From contig NC_067312.1 of assembly GCF_020740795.1 (NCBI RefSeq), positions 68,220,905 to 68,284,904 of the forward strand: a DNA stretch of 64,000 nucleotides. Direction: 5' to 3'. A program made the translations under genes and the position numbers. This DNA comes from Apus apus (taxonomy: Eukaryota > Chordata > Aves > Apodiformes > Apodidae). Of the stretch, positions 1 through 13,818 are shown piece by piece. The notes below the pieces were generated by a model, which was given only the letters and a program-made list of their open reading frames with translations, was not told the DNA's origin and searched no databases. Positions within the stretch are counted from its first letter, which is position 1, and every line of letters starts with the position of its first letter.

Positions 1-1340
1 ATATCAGCCATTAAGTGAAACATTTTACAGCCCTAAAAATGGAAGTTTCATAAATTAGGTGCATTTCTATGCAAATGCATAAAATACGCCACTTTGGACA
101 ATTTTAACTAGAAGTAGCAAGTGCTCCTGTTAAATTCCATCAGGATCTAGTAAAAATCCTGCAGGTTATTATATTTTTGTATTTGAGGTGCTGTGGTTGA
201 AGTTACTAGTTTTAATTAGCTTAAGGAAAAATATGTTGCTTGTAAAAAGGTTGATATGATGCTCCGGAAGGTAAATAGCATGCACAGCTGAAAAGCAAAC
301 CTTCATCAGAGAATGTTCGGAGACCCCCACTGCCTGTAGCCCTTCCTTCTAAGAGTACTAAAAGTTGGGAAACCGTTTGTCAAAATCAGTGAAGTACTGC
401 CCTCTTCTGATTATATTTGATATAGAGGTAGCTGCACTTGCAATTGAGGACGAGAGACCTGGCCAAAGAATAAAAGGACTAACGGCGTGGCTTGGTGACT
501 TGGACGAACCTTTCACAGCGGTTGGTCAGTGGGGAACCTCCATCATTTTTGAGTGACAAACACAGTGAACTCCATATCCAAGAGATATGGATAGCTTGAA
601 GAACAGAAACACATCATGTATATTTTAGGATAACAGTGTAATGAAACAAAAGTTGGCATGAAATGCAAGCAGCAGATGGATGATTTAAAGTAAACAGGAG
701 ATGGTTTTCATGTAATTAAGCAGTGGAACTTCTTGCTGTCCCATTTTGTGCATTTCTAGGCTTTTCAAAGGTTCAAAAATGAGGAAAACAAGCCCCCAAA
801 AGAAAAGCACATTAGAGAGCTATCAATCATAAAGACACAATCAGGAAGTTTCTAAGCTGCTAAGGCTGAGTGAGCGTGCTGCAAATATATCACTATTTGC
901 TAGCTTTTGTCTTACACTCTTTCCTAGGTGTTCTCTGCTGTCAACTATCACAGACTGGGTGATGCCAGCCATGGATGAAGCCATGAACCTTGTGATTCCT
1001 TAAATTTATATTGAGTATGATGCATAGGAGATGGAACACTTCATTTCGTCCATTTTGCCTGGTCTGCTCCTCCCCACAGCAGAGTCACAGGTGTGAGTCC
1101 TTTACTCCCTTCTGGTTCCAGAGCATGAGGTGTTTTTCTGAACCAAACAGTGGTCTTAGCTCTGCACACCATTCTCCGGCCTGAACTATAAACGTTGAGT
1201 GTTATCAGTACTAAAAGAAGATACTAACTGAGAAACATGCTGTTAATTTCAGCAAGTGCAGCTACTTTGAAGGGATTTCATTGAAAAGTAAAAACACACA
1301 AAAAATGTGTTCTATCCTGGCTTAAACCAAGATAGAGAAA
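1..1340. other. No gene recognised
   Basis: AT-rich sequence with only short, unrecognisable open frames. I see no splice-bounded exon, no clear repeat family and no promoter-like GC content. A short CT run near 1,350 marks the start of the CR1 piece that follows. Confidence 0.5.
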
Positions 1341-1349
1341 CACTGTGTC

Positions 1350-1655
1350 TCTCTCTCTCTGGGTGTTTGTTACAGGCCACCTAATCAGGATGGGGAAGTT
1401 GATGAGGCCTTCTACAGACAGCTAGGAATCACAATCACAGGCCTTGGTTGTCATGGAGCACTTCAGCCACCCTCATACCTGCTGGGAAGGCTCATACAGC
1501 CAGGCATGTACAGTCCAGGAAGTTCCTCCAGTGTATTGATGATAACTTTTTCACTCAGGTGGTGAAGGAGCCAACCAGGAGAGGTCCAGCTGCTGGACCT
1601 AGTTCTGACAAACAAAGAGGGACTGGTGGAAGACATCAAGGTTGGAGTACTTACA
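1350..1655 (+). repeat. CR1 LINE fragment, endonuclease region
   Basis: The stretch matches my memory of the end of the CR1 ORF2 endonuclease domain: a 'GGCCACCTAATCAGGATG' start, then the segment encoding the FYRQL-like motif, then the 'AACAAAGAGGGACTGGT' block. It is an old 5'- and 3'-truncated piece in plus orientation with frame damage throughout. It carries no 3' end repeat, so it is an internal remnant left by later deletion. Confidence 0.8.
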
Positions 1656-2392
1656 GTTAGTTATATATGGACTATAATGACAAGGACGTTTTAGTTTCAT
1701 TTTGACAGACATAAATAAAAAAAACTCCTCCAGAATCACATTATACCAAGCAGACTATTCAGGACTGGGTTGCACTACTTTTATTCATAGCAACTTTGTC
1801 TTGATTCTTTTGAGGGAACCATGTGGCTCCATATGAACAAACATGGCATGGCTAGAAATAACAGCTGACTTTGAGGGTATTTTAGTCAGCTGTTAGAACT
1901 GCTTCTTAACTTTTCCCTAAGAAAATGAATGTTTAAGTAAAATAAGCTCCTTGAAAATACAGCTTATGGTGTGTATTCCAAGTGGAATAGAAATTAACCA
2001 CAGGAATCATTACACATAGACTTACAGCCTCATTACTTTAGAGGATCTAGCCCAACCTCTGCTATGACTGATAGAAGTAGCATATAGTGGTATGCACATG
2101 TGCCTGTGCAGATATGCATGTATGATTTAGATATGTATTTAGAGCCAGAAATATCTTATCCACCAAGGAGGGCTATTAGATTTTTAAATCAAATTTTAAA
2201 CTGTTTTAAGACAGAACAATTATATATGTATATCCAACTTGGAATTATGAACTAGCAAATATTCTTGCTGGAAAAGATACTGCATTGGCTTCATGCTGAA
2301 AAAGTACATGTGTTCCTCTAATAACAACCATGTTAATCTTTTGTAGGGGCAACAAGCTTCTCAGCCTGTTTAGGCCTGCATAAGGCATTCAC
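1656..2392. other. No gene recognised
   Basis: AT-rich, no open frame of note and no recognised repeat. It separates the CR1 fragment from the LTR-like block. Confidence 0.4.
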
Positions 2393-3463
2393 TGTGTCAC
2401 GGTCTGGCATCAGTAGCAGACCACTGGAACATTATTCTGTGACTTCTCCTTTTATTAGGAGGTTTTTGCTTAAAGGGAACAAGGGTTGCATGTGGCGTTT
2501 GCCCCTCCCAGAAGAACAGCCACTTTGGGACTGTCTTGGGGTGGAACTAGAATATCCACTTCTCACCATGCCCATGAACTACAAGTGACACCAATATATG
2601 AGTTTAAAAATTCACGGTTTATTTAGGGAAAAAGCCAAATTATGGGGACAAGGGCTCAGTAAATGTAAGGGAGGAAAAAACAGGAAATAACATGTACTTA
2701 TTGAATATGTGCTCCTGTAATGGGGATGCAAGGGCCTGAGGGAGAGAGGGGGAGGAGGACAAGCCCAAAAGAAGATTCCCTCTGGGGGCATCACAGTATG
2801 TATGTGTGTTAAGGGCACTGGGACTGCCAGGAAGGGAGGACTTGTGTGGAACAGGGGAACAGGGTACGCAGCCTTACTATTTTCCCAAGATGGTCTGTAG
2901 GCACAAGGCTTACACGGGCAGTCTCCCTCTTGGCATGGCTATCAGCTTCATATTCCAAACAGAGAGCTGCACCACGACCAGTTGGTCGGCATCAGTAGCT
3001 CAGTCTCAAGCTGCAATGGTCTCCTGGTGTCCAGGGGTAGCACATCTAGGGTCCTCAATCCACACGCAGCACGTCGCCTTATAAGATCCAGGCCAAGTTT
3101 CAAACTGCCCTTTACTTAACTTCTAACCAGCCAAAAGTCCAGCAGCAAACTCCAGCAGCAGCCACATCAGCAATCCAAAGGGCAGCAAGCAGGCACCGTC
3201 TTTTACAGTGTCCAGTCTCTTGTTAGTGCCATGCTGCAGACCTCAGCTGCATGTAAGCATGGTCCAGTCAGGTTGCTGTATCTCAGTGTTGTTGCTCCCT
3301 TCCCACCTTTGGGCCTGTCGCTCAACCAGGCAGCTTTGTCCTTGTCTCCACCCTTGAGGACCAGGGAAGCAGGGAGTAGCCATTTTGTGTCCATACAACC
3401 TGCTGGCCTGAAAGGTGTCCTTTCTCAGTCGTGTTGTGGGGAGAAACACCATTCCCCACACAC
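2393..3463 (-). mobile_element. Candidate LTR of an endogenous retrovirus (fossil)
   Basis: Read on the minus strand, the block opens with TGTGTGGGGAATGG and closes with GACCGTGACA(CA), giving TG...CA ends with short inverted termini. It contains a TATA-like TTATAAGG near 3,080, an AATAAA near 2,620 and another AATAAA near 2,450, in the order expected for U3-R-U5. At about 1.07 kb it is long for an avian LTR. No matching target-site duplication is visible, and no second copy or internal viral region lies beside it in the window. The family is not identified. An alternative reading is the 3' untranslated part of the RING gene that abuts it. Confidence 0.4.
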
Positions 3464-3961
3464 TCTTACAAAGCCAGGATGGAGTGAGAGCAGAAGGGCC
3501 TGCAGGAGAGCTGGGCGTTCCTGGAAAAAACTGCCCAAATGTTGTGCTGCAGGCCACCCCGGGGGAGCCCTGAGCACCAGGCTTTTGTCCTCTTGCTGCA
3601 AGTCTGTGGGCAGCTGGATGGCCAGGCCCTCCTGATCAGCAATGGACGACTGATGGACCTGCAGGTGGCAAGATGACATGCTCCTCAAAATTGTTGTCCG
3701 CCTGCAGCGAGTGCAGGGTGGAGAGATCCTCCTCTTGCAGACGGGGCACTCGGGCTTGCTCTCAGCCCAGCACAGGATGGAGGTGTAACAGAACTGGAGG
3801 AGGCACGGCAGCACGGAGCTGGCCTCCTCCCAGCTGTCCAGACAGACGGGACAGCGGGTGTCCAGCTCCATGGCCACGCTCTCCATGTGCTGCAGGGGGC
3901 TGGGGGAGCTGGGGATGTTGAGCTGCTCCCTCTCACGGGTGCTGCAGCAGCCGGTGTTGTG
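3425..3961 (-). pseudogene. TOPORS-like RING-finger exon, decayed
   Basis: A frame open through the whole exon encodes a RING of the TOPORS-like kind found in many copies in birds: residues beginning CPVCLDSWEEAS, then a C-rich core, then ESKPECPVCKRR. Further on is a PALLQALL segment resembling the conserved C-terminal part of that family. Intact members would be E3 ubiquitin ligases binding two zinc ions and an E2. Here not all canonical C3HC4 zinc positions are kept, and the last ~13 codons read into the neighbouring LTR-like block at about 3,463, so the product is probably not a working ligase. A good acceptor (CTTTTCCAG) ends at 3,962, so the exon likely starts at 3,961; the first ATG in frame is at 3,886. 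Family assignment is from memory of motif order, not a search. Confidence 0.6.
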
Positions 3962-4320
3962 CTGGAAAAGGAAGAGAGGCCACGGTCAGGAGCTGGCCTG
4001 GGGAGGGTGTGAAAAATGCCCAGGTCCCTGCAGAAGGAAACCCTGCCAGCTGCCCGGGGTGAGGTTTCCCCTGCCAGCTCACCTCTGCTGCTGCCAGCCT
4101 GCCTCCTGGGTGCCCCGGCTGCCTGCAGCTGGCAGGGCTGGGGAAGGTCCTTTAATGGCTCTGAGGCCGAGGGTGAAGAACTCCCAGGAAAAGCTCCACA
4201 ATCACAAGACCAGCTGCAAGGGATGCTGACAACTCCAGTCTCACTAAGCCTCACCCAGCTGGAGTGCTGGTAACTGGGTAGAACTCCAAATATTCCATCA
4301 CTGCTCACCCCTTATCTGAT
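3962..4320 (-). other. Probable upstream intron of the RING gene
   Basis: GC-rich sequence lying upstream of the RING exon on the minus strand, ending in a pyrimidine tract and CAG acceptor at 3,962. No upstream coding exon could be recognised. The open frames here are shadows of GC-rich composition. Confidence 0.3.
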
Positions 4321-4544
4321 TGAGCAGCACGAGAACCTATGGCTTGGGGACTTCACCACTTCAGCTCTCAGGGTTTCATGACAGGCTGTCCTACCCCTGG
4401 TCCTTGCCCAAATATCACTGCACCCCAGTGTGCAGCCCAGAAGGTGCTGGGGCACCTCACATCACACCCCACTGCCTCTGAGGAAGGCATCAAGGGAATG
4501 AGGACAGGCTCTTCCCAGCACTGCTTGGTGGGAGGGTGACAGAT

Positions 4545-4795
4545 GGTGGCATCTCCTGAAACTGGAGAGGTTCAGGCTGGAGACAAGGATTCAAAACCAA
4601 AATCCTTGTGAGCATCATGAAGCACTGGAGTGGGTTGCCCAGAGAGATTGTGGGATCCCTGAGCCCAAAGGCCAGCCTTCAAGACCTGAGTGACGACGAC
4701 CCAGAGTATCCAGGTCTGTGTTTATTGTTGACCTTGCCTTGAGCTAGTGGTTGGACAAGAGACCTCCTCAGTCCCCTTCAAGTAGAAGCATTTCT
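4545..4795 (+). repeat. CR1 LINE fragment, 3' region
   Basis: Matches the CR1 3' region: the 'CACTGGAGTGGGTTGCCCAG' block, the 'TTCAAGACCTGAGTG' block and the 'TTGGACAAGAGACCTCCTC' block, in CR1 order and plus orientation. It is divergent, and the 3' terminal octamers are not visible. Confidence 0.75.
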
Positions 4796-7700
4796 GTGGT
4801 TTGGTGACTGGTAGGACCAGGGATGAAGAGGAACACCTGAGCATGAAAAACTCAGGACAAGCAGAAACAGGGCTGTGAGAGGGGCAGGTGTTGATGGCAC
4901 TCACACTAGCACTTCATCAGGATCACATCTACATGCTCCTTCTCAGAACACCAAGCAGGGACAATCCAGGGGATATAAAGCGATCTGCAAAGGTTGTGTA
5001 TCTTGTCACCTGTCTCTTGTCCACTGTCATTCTGTCCAGGCTAGGTGGAAGTACACATTTAGCTGCTTGCAGATAGGTGGATGTGACAGCATGCAGGTGA
5101 ATGAGTGAAATCAATTGTACTTTGAAATAATCTCCCTTCCCATCCTTGCTTTGATTTTTGCAATATCCTTGAAATCTGTTACATGAGAGGTTTTGAGCTG
5201 CAATGCCCAGAACTCCCCAGGAGACCCTCGTAAACTCTGTAGTACTCTGTAGAGCTCCGTAGTACAACAGGAGCTAAACAATTGAAGGATAAGAGTACTT
5301 CATGTATTGCATCCCCGTTCTTGCTCACACAGGATTTGGGGGAGGGCATGGAGAATGTGTAAGGGGCAGATTTCTATGCAGTGGTTGAAGCCATTCCATT
5401 TTAAAATGAGAACTGTGTGCTCTAGACTGTCAGAAAGAATAGAGTGACTTCTAATGATTTATATGTCCCCAGATTCTTTATTTTGTCAGTCATGCCAATG
5501 TAAGATGTCTCATGCCATCATCGAGCATATAGAAAAAGGCTCTTGAATATGTTACATTATCAAAATCCAAGTTCTAATTCAATGATATATTTATAATTTT
5601 TTTACATTGCGGCCACAAAGCAACCAACAAAGGCATGAAAAGCAAGCAAGCAAAGGAGAGGCCAAAGAAGTACCACACAATTTCAATGGCCACTCTTGTT
5701 TCCCCCTGGGTGCTCAGTAATCTAAGGAAAAATCCCCAGCAAGCAATGTCTTGTTGCCAAAATCAAATGAATGCCTTAGACTGCATGGAAGGGAAGAAGA
5801 CCAACTCAGAAACAGGGAGACACAGAAGCGAAGATTTGATGATAACAGTGGCATTGGTGACCCTATAAGCCGAGATGAAAAAGTCCTCAAGACTCCTTTT
5901 TATTTGTTTGTTTTTCTCCTTAATTCTCTAAAACTCCCCTGAAGTAGTGTTTTCATTCAACTGGGCTTACAGTTTGTTCCCAGAACAGTTAGGAACTCCT
6001 TTCTCATGACTTCTTAATCCTTCAGTTCCCTGGAAGCACATGTTTCTCTGCAAGGTTTGAGGCTTTCATCTTAAATCATGGCTGCTTGGGCATGCCTTGT
6101 GGCAGGTCCCCTAAAACCAGAGCAGAAAAGTATGGAAAAGCAACACTTAAGTCTCTTGCCACTTCATCTGGTACCACACTGAGAACAGAACCACATTCTG
6201 GTTTCGCCCTTGTCCTTTCCTGGGCACAAATGGGTTTTCATAGCACACTGCAAACATACAAAAGAAAACGTAACAGGAATGCAAAAGTCAAATTTATTCT
6301 TGCTCTTGATACTTCTGAGCACCGATGTTGAATGAATAGGCAAGACAAGCAGTGTTGTGTCACCCAACTACAGTGAGGAGGTTGAGGCCTTCCACTTGAA
6401 CTCGGCTGCTCTCATTCTTTTCAGAGTCCATTCAGATTCAAGTCAGTTCCAGCTGAGCTAGAAAATGTGTTGCCCCCAGAATGCATTCTGCTGTTCTAGT
6501 AAAATATTTAAGAATATTTACTTCTTCTTTTACCTTGGGCAACTTTGTGGCACGGGTTATCTTCTTTACCAAAAAAGTGCCTGTGAATTGTTATAATACC
6601 AAATACATCACCACATAAAGAGATGGTTCATGGAATGAAATGCATCTCCTTGATATCTATTCCTGAATGACATGTAAAAGAAACCTCCAGAAAAGATTAG
6701 ATGAGAGGGTAGGAGAAAACCAATACATCTGGAAATTATCTAATGGACAAAGGTGGAAAAGAAAAGCATCCTGTGAGGGAAGAATAACCGGAGATTAGCT
6801 ACTGTTTCTTCTGGAGAGTTATCTAGAGAAAGAAGTCCTGTCACAATACCATTTAGTTGGATCAGGCAACACTTACACAAGAGGACATTCATGTTCTTGC
6901 ATGTGTAGTGACTAGTCAGTAAGAGATACTGATGGCATCTTCTAAACGTGACCTGAATCTCAAAAACCGCTCGCGGACCCATTTCCCCAAAGCTAGGTAG
7001 GATCTCACAGCCTCCTATGGCTAACGTGGCACCTGGCACAGGCTGTGGGGACATCAGCCAGGTGAGCTCACAGAATGGCTTTGTGCAGATGCCTGCTGCT
7101 CACTCAGAGGGTCTATGGCTGCCAGAAATGACCAGGGGTGGACAGGTGCTGGCAGCATCAGATGAAAATAAATGGACTCTTTTGTCCTTGTTACAGGGAC
7201 CCACCCGTCAGGGATTGAAGGAAGGAAACCAGATTGCTGCTTACAACTTGGCTTTGAGCAGGTTTTGAATTTGAAAGGTACGTTTAATAAAGGGTATCTT
7301 ATGTTGACAAAGTGTCCAAAGTAATTTTGTGGTTACAAGGTAAGGGCAGCTGGGGTCTCTGGGGCTTTGTGGGTGGAAACCCTCTTTGGCTGAGAGCACC
7401 CACTCACCCGTCCCCCAGGCACCTCCACAAAACCAGCCCAGCTACTTGCAGTGTCTGAAAACACTTCGCAAGGTCCCTTCCAAGTCATGTTATCCTGCCA
7501 TCCTAAATGCTGCTTCCTCCAAGCCCTGCCAGGATGGAGAAGGTGCAAATACAAGCAAAGCTTATGCAGGAACAGCCTGGCCTGGGCCGGATGAGGACAC
7601 CCAGATGGGGCCTTTCCTGAAGGCCAAGAAGAAGAAGAGCACTAAGGAGCTAGTTGTTCGTGCAGGAGAAATCTCTCCGGTGCTGCGGAAGAAAACGTGT

Positions 7701-7855
7701 GCTGGGAGCTGATGACTTGGGATGCAGGTCTCGGCAGTCGCAGCAGCTATTCAAAGGAGAGCTTCGAAGGCTGAAGCGGAGCAGGGCTCCACGTGAACAG
7801 CAGCTGAACATGGGTCAGTCAGTCCTAAGCGGTAGGTCCCACCACACAACCTGCC
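4796..7855. other. No gene recognised
   Basis: About 3 kb upstream of the forkhead promoter. Open frames are all short, lack conserved motifs and are not framed by convincing splice sites. Distal regulatory elements could lie here but none can be supported by eye. Confidence 0.4.
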
Positions 7856-7923
7856 AGCGGCCCCGTCCCGGCCTCTGCTCCCGCCCGGCCCAGCCTCGGC
7901 CCGGACGGGCACGGACGCCCCGG

Positions 7924-8049
7924 GTCGCCATGGCAACGCGAGGACCAATGGCAGGGCGGGAGGCTTCGTACGGGGCGGAGCCAGAGGCAGCCCTGGCAAC
8001 GCGCGGGCCAATGGCAGGGCCGGAAGGTGTTTACGGGGGCGGGGCCAGG
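7924..8049 (+). promoter_or_regulatory. Two tandem X-box/CCAAT/GC-box modules
   Basis: Two 63-bp units lie back to back (7,924-7,986 and 7,987-8,049). Unit 1 has a perfect RFX X-box, GTCGCC-AT-GGCAAC at 7,924-7,937, fitting GTNRCC N0-3 RGYAAC. It is followed by CCAAT at 7,945-7,949 and a GGGGCGG box. Unit 2 has a one-mismatch X-box, GCAGCC-CT-GGCAAC at 7,987-8,000, CCAAT at 8,008-8,012 and a GGGGGCGGGG box. Unit 2 also has TGTTTAC at 8,028-8,034, a forkhead core absent from the same place in unit 1. RFX factors bind X-boxes to drive cilium genes. The regular spacing suggests one module that was duplicated. Confidence 0.75.
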
Positions 8050-8346
8050 GCCAGGCAGAGCACGCGCCGAGCCGTGGCGAGCGGCCGTTCCCGCCGGCGG
8101 CCGCAGGTCCCGGCGCTGGGCAGGCAGGGCTGGGGTGCGCGGGGACACCCCGGCCCCGGGGGGACCGCAGCGACCCTCCCCACGGGCTGGTTCTTACGGC
8201 TTTTGCCTTCGGTTTTTTCCTTCATCTTTTTTTTTTTTTTTTTTTTACATTTTATTTTCCAGTTCCGTATTTATCCAGAAGCTTCCTGGCGCCTGGAGAA
8301 CTTGTGGAGGGACTTCGTGGAAGTTGGGGGACGTCGCCGGGACGAG
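8050..8346 (+). other. Likely noncoding first exon of the FOXJ1-like gene
   Basis: A strong donor (GACGAG then GTGAGG) ends an exon at 8,346, and a matching acceptor (CCCGCGCAG) ends at 9,447, giving a 1.1-kb intron before the coding exon. FOXJ1 genes are known to have an untranslated first exon. The start of transcription is not visible; the left limit given is simply the end of the promoter modules. Confidence 0.5.
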
Positions 8347-9470
8347 GTGAGGGGCGGCGGGGGCCGGCGGCAGCGGGGAGCGGCGGGCTGGCAGCGGAGG
8401 GCGGTGGGACAGGCCCGCCGAGGGCTCAGACCGGCTGCTGGGGCAAAGCCAGCCGTGCGGGCCGGGGGGTGCGCGCAGGGCAGGGCTGTGCTGTGATTTC
8501 TTGTTGTGTTTAACCGCCCTGCCCGCCTCCCCGCCCCCCGCAGCGAGCACTTCGGGGGTCCCACTCAGCGCGGGGCAGGATTTTGCGGGGGCCGAGTGCT
8601 GGCCCTGGGGTTCAGGCACCGGAGCAACGTGTGGCTGTCCCCCCAGCCTTCTGTTTTGGGAGAGAAAAGCCTGTTTGGAGGAGCGGGGCTGCTGGTTCCG
8701 CCCTGCCCCGCGCCCGCCTCCCCCCGCGGCGGTTGGAGCCCCGCATCCTTCCCGCGGAGCCGCGGCCTCGGCACGGCCGGCTCCGGCCGCTCTCTCCTGG
8801 CCCCAAACCCACCGGGTTCCGGGTTTTCAGCCCAAAGCTGCATCCCCAGCCCGAGGAGAGCCGGGGGCTGAATCCCCCGGGTCGATCGTAGTGAGCGGGT
8901 GCGTGGGGTGGGTCCGCCCTCTCCCCCCTCGGGTTGTTTTAGGGACCCCGAAAGTGTGAAGGGAGGAGCAGGAACAGCCTGAACTCGAGGGGAGTTCAGG
9001 GGCAGCGGGGCGGGGCTTGAGGTGCTGGATCCGGAGATTTTGTCCTGTTGGCGGGTGGGAGAAACATCCTCCCTGTGTGGGACGACAGGGCTGTTGGAGG
9101 GTTTGCTGTGGGTTCGGTGTTTTCTTTTGTTTCTGATTTCTCGCTTCAGCCGAAGAAGGCTTGCGGGGCAGCTCCGGCCTGCCAGGCGGCGGGAGGCACT
9201 GGGCACAGGGTTTGAGGGCATTTACCCAAGATTCAGAGCTGCTAAAGCCCGCCGGGGGAGGCACCGGGGCTGTGGTGCGCAGCACCCAGGGGATGGGTCT
9301 CGCCCAGCAGCACCCGGAGCACCCAGGAACGGCAGCACCCCGGCCCTGCGCGGGTGCAGGAGAGCGGCTGTGCCCTGGGGAGCCGCAACCTTCTCTCTGT
9401 CGTTATTGCAGGAGCTGCCCTGTCACCTCCTTCTCCTTCCCGCGCAGCCCTTGAAGGCAAGAGCCGAGAC

Positions 9471-12249
<2,779 letters not shown>

Positions 12250-12374
12250 ATTCAGCAAGTCTGCCTCTCCTGATGTTTTTGTATAATCTATTCTATATTA
12301 TCTATTCAAAGAAACCTGCATTTTTAGCTTTAGAATTTCTTGTAGTAGGAGGCTAGGGGAAATGCAGTTTTGGA

Positions 12375-13020
12375 GCTGTTTGATATTTTCACTAATTGTT
12401 TCACTGTTTCACTGTGTAATTGCTTAACTGTTTCATATTTACACTGTTTAATTGTTTCACTGTTTTGCTGCTTAATTGTTGAACTGGTTTACGTTTACAC
12501 TGTTTAATTATATCACTGTTGGTTAAATGTTTCATTTTTACACTGTTTTATTGCTTCACTGTTTCACTAATTAATTGTTCAAATGTTTCATATTTTCACT
12601 TTTGAATTGTTTCACTTTTTCACTGTTTAATTGTTGGAATGTTTTCTGTTTACCCTAAATTCCTTCACTGTTTAGCTATTTAATTGTTTAAGTATGTTAT
12701 CTTTTCAGTGGTTTTTTTCACACCATTTCACTGTTTAAATGTTTAAAAGTTTTATATTTACATTCATAGTTTCACTGTTTTGCTGTTTAATTGTTTAAAT
12801 GCTTTATATTTACACTAATTAACTGGTTTGCGGTTTAACTGTTTAAATATATTTTATTTTCAATGCTTATTTGTTTCACCATTTTGCTCTTTAATTCCTT
12901 AAATTTTTTTATTTACACTGTTTAATTGTTCAACTGTTTTGATGTTTAATTGTTGAAATTATTTATATTCACACTTTAATTAAATAATTGTTTAATTGGT
13001 TTAATGTTTTATATTTACAC
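12375..13020 (+). repeat. AT-rich minisatellite, ~54-bp unit, about 12 copies
   Basis: Degenerate tandem units start with a block like ATATTTACACTGTTTAATTG at about 12,438, 12,494, 12,538, 12,592, 12,647, 12,702, 12,757, 12,810, 12,857, 12,911, 12,967 and 13,014, a spacing of mostly 53-56 bases. Within each unit shorter TGTTTAATTG / TGTTTCAC words recur every ~10 bases. It begins about 125 bases after the forkhead stop codon, so part may lie in the 3'UTR. Confidence 0.85.
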
Positions 13021-13400
13021 TCCTTTCACTGTGTCTGTTTTTCTGTAAACCAAGACTATGGAAGGGAGGATTCCTGAAGCAGCAGCAATAGGTTTTGTAA
13101 AGGATCCAGCACTTGGCCTTGCAGGAGAGAAGCAGAGGAAACTGGGGTCCTCCCAGAACTGACCTGGCATTTGTATTTTTTGTACCCAAAATCCTTGTTT
13201 TGGTCTAGTGGGGTTTGGGGGGGGTTGGTGGCCCACAAGGGTCTCTCCTGTGAGAAGCTGCTGGAAGCCCCCCTGGCTCCAATTCCAGCCCGGCCTCTGG
13301 CCAAGGCCCAGCCAAGTAGGGAAGCTGGATGTGCCTCTGGGAGTGACATGTTCAAGACAGGGAAAAGGAACCTGCAAAAAGACCCGCAGGGCAGGGCTGG

Positions 13401-13818
13401 TGTGAGAAACACCACGATCACCGACAGCCAAGGCTCAGACATACTCCTCAGGGAAGCACATTTTACTGACGTTCTTACAAGAGCGGGTGACCCACAAAGC
13501 AGGCACAGCAGGGGGGCACTCAGCCCAGTTTTTTATTCCCTAATCCTGACCCAGATCTCCCCCCCTGGTTTCCCCACTGGCTAGGTACTCCAAGGTTGAC
13601 AGCCCACCCAGGACGCCTAAGATGACCCCTTGATGTCCTTCCCCTCTTTACCTGCTGCCACACCCTGCCTATAAGGCTGGCTCCATCTTGTTTGTTTCTG
13701 CCCTTTTATGGTGAGGTGGTACAACTTTCTTCCCTTGGATTGGGACTTAGCCAACTTGCTAACCACTCTTCTGCTACAAACTGGGTATCTGCTCCCCAAG
13801 TGCTGAAACATTGCCACA
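13401..13818 (-). mobile_element. Solo LTR of an endogenous retrovirus (fossil)
   Basis: On the minus strand the element runs from TGTGGCAATG to GTTTCTCACA, with TG...CA ends. It has a TATA box CATAAAAGGG at 13,701-13,710 and AATAAA at 13,532-13,537, in U3-R-U5 order and with LTR-like spacing. No internal viral sequence or partner LTR adjoins it, so it looks like a solo LTR of about 418 bp. A target-site duplication is not evident, suggesting age or a slightly wrong boundary. The family is not identified. Confidence 0.6.

Larger units (their letters stand above)
7860..9450 (+). promoter_or_regulatory. CpG-island promoter of the FOXJ1-like gene
   Basis: About 1.6 kb of strongly GC- and CpG-rich sequence directly 5' of the forkhead coding exon, against AT-rich flanks. 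It contains CCAAT boxes, GC boxes and RFX-type X-boxes in its first 200 bases, a likely noncoding first exon ending at 8,346, and the first intron. A 19-base T run interrupts it near 8,228-8,246. Confidence 0.75.

Noticed and set aside
365-556. 63-codon open frame near the left edge
   Set aside because: No motif, no splice context, and length expected by chance.
7860-8350. Divergent gene on the minus strand sharing the forkhead CpG island
   Set aside because: No coding exon with good splice sites was found on the minus strand between 4,800 and 7,850.
7654-8496. 280-codon plus-strand open frame across the forkhead promoter
   Set aside because: GC composition artefact; it runs through the X-box modules and a T run and has no recognisable domain.
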